7,634 nucleotides of DNA from CAYUNT01 sp964446285 (GTDB lineage: Bacteria > Sumerlaeota > Sumerlaeia > SLMS01 > CAYUNT01), in contig CAYUNT010000206.1 of NCBI GenBank assembly GCA_964446285.1, positions 1 to 7,634 of the forward strand, given 5' to 3'. Shown here one piece after another: positions 4,898 through 7,634 of the stretch. The notes under the pieces are model-generated. The model was given only the letters and a program-made list of their open reading frames with translations. It did not search any database and was not told the DNA's origin. Numbering within the stretch: the first letter of the stretch is position 1; each line of letters starts with the position of its first letter. A program made the translations under genes and the position numbers.

Positions 4898-7570
4898 ATG
4901 ATCCACTCTCGAACTGCATTCTCCCCTCGAATGGCCCGCTGGACCGTTCTCATTTTGGCCGCCGCTGCTCTGGCGGGCTGCCATCTCGCCGCCCCCAAAA
5001 ACCCTGCCTCCGCGGAAAAAAAACTCGGCTTTCCTCCGCTTGAGGTGCGAGGCTCCAATCCCGCGATTCAATCCGGCGCGCTGACGCTCAAGTCCGCCGA
5101 TGACCTCAACGAGCTTCCGCTTGGTTCCTGGACCGCCGGAACCTGGGGCGACATCGTTCTGGCCAACGAGCGCATCCGCTGCGTATTCGCCAATCCGCAA
5201 GCGCCCGCGAATCAGGCCGACCGCCCCGGTGCGCTCATCGACCTTGTCCGCCAGGATCAACAGCGCGACTCGCTGGGCGCCATTTTGCCCACGCACGGCT
5301 CGGGATTGCGCAATCCCATGCGATTCCTTTCAATGACGCTGCGCGCCAGCGGCTATCCGAACAACGCCGCCGCCGTGGTTATCGAACAGGAAAGCCGCGA
5401 ATTGCCCGGCCTGCGCGCCACCACAGAATTCATCCTTGAACCGGGTGCGGATTATCTTTCCCTTGTCACCACCTGGGAAAACGCCACGACGGCCCCTCTT
5501 CAAAACCTGCTCGTCGGCGATCTCGTGTATTTTGGCGATGCAATTCCCTTCCTGCCCGGCCACGGCGTCATTCAGCCCGGAAAGACGACCGAAGGCCAGT
5601 CTGAGTTTCTGGCGGGCCTGACGCCGCTCGACACCTTCGCCCTGGCCGCCGCGAAGCCCGTTCGTATAAGCGGAAATGGCAAATATGTGAATGCCGCATA
5701 CGCGGCGCTGACAATTGAGAAGGGCGCGAAACAACAGGTCGAACGCCGGATTTTCCTTGGCGGGCGCGATATGTCCGCCGTGGCCGAGCGCATATTCAAA
5801 TATCAGCAACTGCCTTTTGGATGGCTCGTCGGACGCCTCGTCGAAGTGGGCATTACCACAGATAAAAAGCTGGTGGATCGCGGCGCGATTCCCGACGCCG
5901 AAATCCGAGTGATTTGCGCCAAGCGCAACGGAAAGTTCCAGCCTCAAATGCCCTATCTGCGCACGTTTACCAACTCAAGCGGCGAGTTTGTTGCCGCCCT
6001 GCCGGAAGGGACCTGGCACTTGGACGCCGCCGTTCCGGCGCACATCAATCCCGGCATGAAGACGGGGCTGGAAGTCACTGCAAACACATCGACGGCCGCC
6101 GACCTTACTGTCGGTCCCGCCTCGCGCATTGAAATTCGCGTTACCGATTCGCTCACCAAGGCGCCCATCCCATGCAAGATCACCATTCAGAGCATGATCA
6201 ATACGCCCCCGGTGGACTTTGGCCCGCCCGATTCGCTCCAGGGCAACAACGCGGTTTACACCGCCAGCGGCTACGCCAGCATCAAGGTTCCCGAAGGCAA
6301 TTATCAGGTCTCTGTCAGCCACGGCATCGAATACAATACCTTTGAGAAAATCATCCGCGTCCCCAAGGGGCGTCCGATTTCAATCGAGGCCGAACTTGAG
6401 CATGTCGTGCAAACGCCCGGGTGGATCAGCGTGGACGTTGGCGTCAAAACGCGCGCCTCGCGCGGATGCCTTGTTTCACCCGAGGACCGCCTGACCGCCG
6501 CCGCCGCCGAGGGAGTGGAATGGCTCGTCACGGGCGACGATAACACCGCCACTGACCTTTCCGCCGCGCTGGCCCAAACCGCACTCAGCCCCTACCTGCG
6601 CACGAGCATCGGATGCCATTTCGCGAAGACCGATCTCGATCCCTGGGGCGATTTTCTCGTTTTCCCGCTCGCGCCCGATGCGGCGCCGCCCTCCGGCATC
6701 AACATGCGGAGCATGAAGAATCCTGGCAATTTCTTCTCCGCCGCGCGCTCGGCGTATCCCGGAGCGTTGCTTGCCGTCAGCCGCCCGCTGGTTCCCCTCG
6801 TTGGCTACTACAACGCATTTGGATGGAAGGCAGACGATAAAATTCTGCCGAAATCCTCAAGATTTTCGCGCGATTACGACCTTCTTGAGGTCTGGGAAGG
6901 CAAGCGCCTCGGCGGAGTGCGCGGCGCGCTCCACATTCTCTGGGGCGAAACCGCTCACGGGCGGCGTTTTGTTCCCTATGGCGCATCCTACAGCGACGCC
7001 ATGCAGGTGGATGAAGTGGGTTATCCGCGCATGTATGTGGCTGTGGCAAACGACGATCCGGCGCGCGTTTCCGAGGCGGAAATTGTCGAATCCATTCGCG
7101 CCGGGCGGGTCATTATCACAAATGGACCTTTTGTGGACTTCCGGGCCGAGGGGCAAGGTCCTGGCTCGCTTGTTCAGGCCAAGGACGGCTATGTGAACAC
7201 GGAACTCAAGGTCTGGGCCGCCCCGTGGGTCAGCACATATTCCTTCGAGGTCTATCAGAATGGCGATCTCGACCGCGGCGTTTTTAATCCCAGCCTGGAC
7301 ACGAATCCCCTGCGCTACCCCAACGAGGCGCGAAAGGACAAGGCCTCGGTGCGGGTTCCCTGCTCGAAGGATTGCGTGCTGATGGCCATCGTGTCCGGCT
7401 CGCAGCCGCTCAGCCCCTATGTATCATCGCGCGTCGAGGGCCAGGACGTGAAAGTGCTGCCCTACGCGATCACCGCTCCGATCTATGTGGACGCCGATGG
7501 CGACGGCAAATTCAACCCGCCTGCCCCCGCGCCTTCCGCCAAAGAAGAGGGCCTGGAAACGGAAAAATAG
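4898..7570 (+). CDS. Large lipoprotein with a degenerate CehA/McbA-like PHP domain
   Basis: An 890-aa envelope lipoprotein. Residues 1-28 are a lipoprotein signal with lipobox LAGC (acylated C28), followed by an Ala/Pro/Lys linker. Residues about 65-300 are a beta-rich domain (GTWGDIVLANERIRCVFANP, later FILEPGADYLSLVTTWEN), resembling the N-terminal part of PHP-linked lipoproteins. Residues about 312-400 and 406-505 look like two carboxypeptidase-regulatory-type beta sandwiches (TNSSGEFVAALPEGTWHL; SGYASIKVPEGNYQVSV). From 508 the frame follows CehA/McbA metallohydrolases: SPEDRLTAAAAEGVEWLV, FPL, GYPRMYVAV, IRAGRVIITNGPFV. Yet the ligand positions read G515/K517 for HxH, D548 for DHN, D585 for GHF, R629 for NHP and M702 for SDSH. 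The C-terminus has DADGDGKFN (865-873), a calcium-loop-like motif, and an acidic tail. It is probably not a metal-dependent hydrolase; a binding or structural role is inferred. No partner is evident. Confidence 0.8.
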   Translation: MIHSRTAFSPRMARWTVLILAAAALAGCHLAAPKNPASAEKKLGFPPLEVRGSNPAIQSGALTLKSADDLNELPLGSWTAGTWGDIVLANERIRCVFANPQAPANQADRPGALIDLVRQDQQRDSLGAILPTHGSGLRNPMRFLSMTLRASGYPNNAAAVVIEQESRELPGLRATTEFILEPGADYLSLVTTWENATTAPLQNLLVGDLVYFGDAIPFLPGHGVIQPGKTTEGQSEFLAGLTPLDTFALAAAKPVRISGNGKYVNAAYAALTIEKGAKQQVERRIFLGGRDMSAVAERIFKYQQLPFGWLVGRLVEVGITTDKKLVDRGAIPDAEIRVICAKRNGKFQPQMPYLRTFTNSSGEFVAALPEGTWHLDAAVPAHINPGMKTGLEVTANTSTAADLTVGPASRIEIRVTDSLTKAPIPCKITIQSMINTPPVDFGPPDSLQGNNAVYTASGYASIKVPEGNYQVSVSHGIEYNTFEKIIRVPKGRPISIEAELEHVVQTPGWISVDVGVKTRASRGCLVSPEDRLTAAAAEGVEWLVTGDDNTATDLSAALAQTALSPYLRTSIGCHFAKTDLDPWGDFLVFPLAPDAAPPSGINMRSMKNPGNFFSAARSAYPGALLAVSRPLVPLVGYYNAFGWKADDKILPKSSRFSRDYDLLEVWEGKRLGGVRGALHILWGETAHGRRFVPYGASYSDAMQVDEVGYPRMYVAVANDDPARVSEAEIVESIRAGRVIITNGPFVDFRAEGQGPGSLVQAKDGYVNTELKVWAAPWVSTYSFEVYQNGDLDRGVFNPSLDTNPLRYPNEARKDKASVRVPCSKDCVLMAIVSGSQPLSPYVSSRVEGQDVKVLPYAITAPIYVDADGDGKFNPPAPAPSAKEEGLETEK

Positions 7571-7634
7571 GCGGCCCTGCAAATTACACGTTTTACTGGA
7601 ATGTAGTGTTTTTGAAGCAATAGGGAGGGGATGC

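Noticed and set aside
3708..4901. 397-codon plus-strand open frame
   Set aside because: It lies opposite ubiE, whose family motifs are unmistakable. The plus-strand translation is Arg/His/Ala-rich with no recognisable domain, as expected of an antisense shadow in GC-rich DNA.
7571..7634. Terminator or start of another gene at the right edge
   Set aside because: T5 near 7609 has no clear stem. The AGGGAGGGG before the ATG at 7631 is only about 2 nt from it, too close for a normal ribosome binding site, and no coding sequence remains to judge.

Overview
The window comes from a GC-rich, probably Gram-negative bacterium. This rests on a signal-peptide-bearing peptidoglycan amidase, a large lipoprotein with a canonical lipobox, and C/G-dominated third codon positions. 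I cannot name the taxon. Short 9-bp intergenic repeats and an in-frame repeat insertion recall under-sampled phyla (Planctomycetes/Verrucomicrobia/Lentisphaerae-like or candidate phyla), but that is only an impression.

Layout, left to right. (1) A plus-strand pair: a secreted N-acetylmuramoyl-L-alanine amidase (181-942) and, 28 nt later behind a clean GGAGG, a 70-residue hydrophobic membrane protein (971-1183). (2) A 192-bp gap with a candidate sigma70-type promoter, then a single 458-codon plus-strand gene fusing a TatD-family metal-dependent hydrolase to a short radical SAM domain (1376-2752). (3) Converging on it from the minus strand, ubiE/menG (4646 down to 3684) followed by ubiX (3451 down to 2804). 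These fit late quinone, most likely menaquinone, biosynthesis. Their spacer carries five copies of a 9-bp repeat. The ubiE gene is expanded by an in-frame repeat block placed between methyltransferase motifs I and II. (4) A 251-bp divergent region containing two overlapping, mutually exclusive perfect hairpins, then an 890-aa plus-strand lipoprotein (4898-7570). Its C-terminal half looks like a CehA/McbA-type PHP metallohydrolase in which every metal-ligand position I can place has been replaced.

There is no sign of a phage, CRISPR array, transposase or RNA gene. Most genes are housekeeping or envelope functions. The unusual content is at domain and repeat level: the interrupted UbiE Rossmann fold, the apparently dead PHP lipoprotein, and the TatD-radical SAM fusion. 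No multi-gene defence or biosynthetic system is visible, and the genes do not form one obvious pathway apart from ubiE-ubiX.
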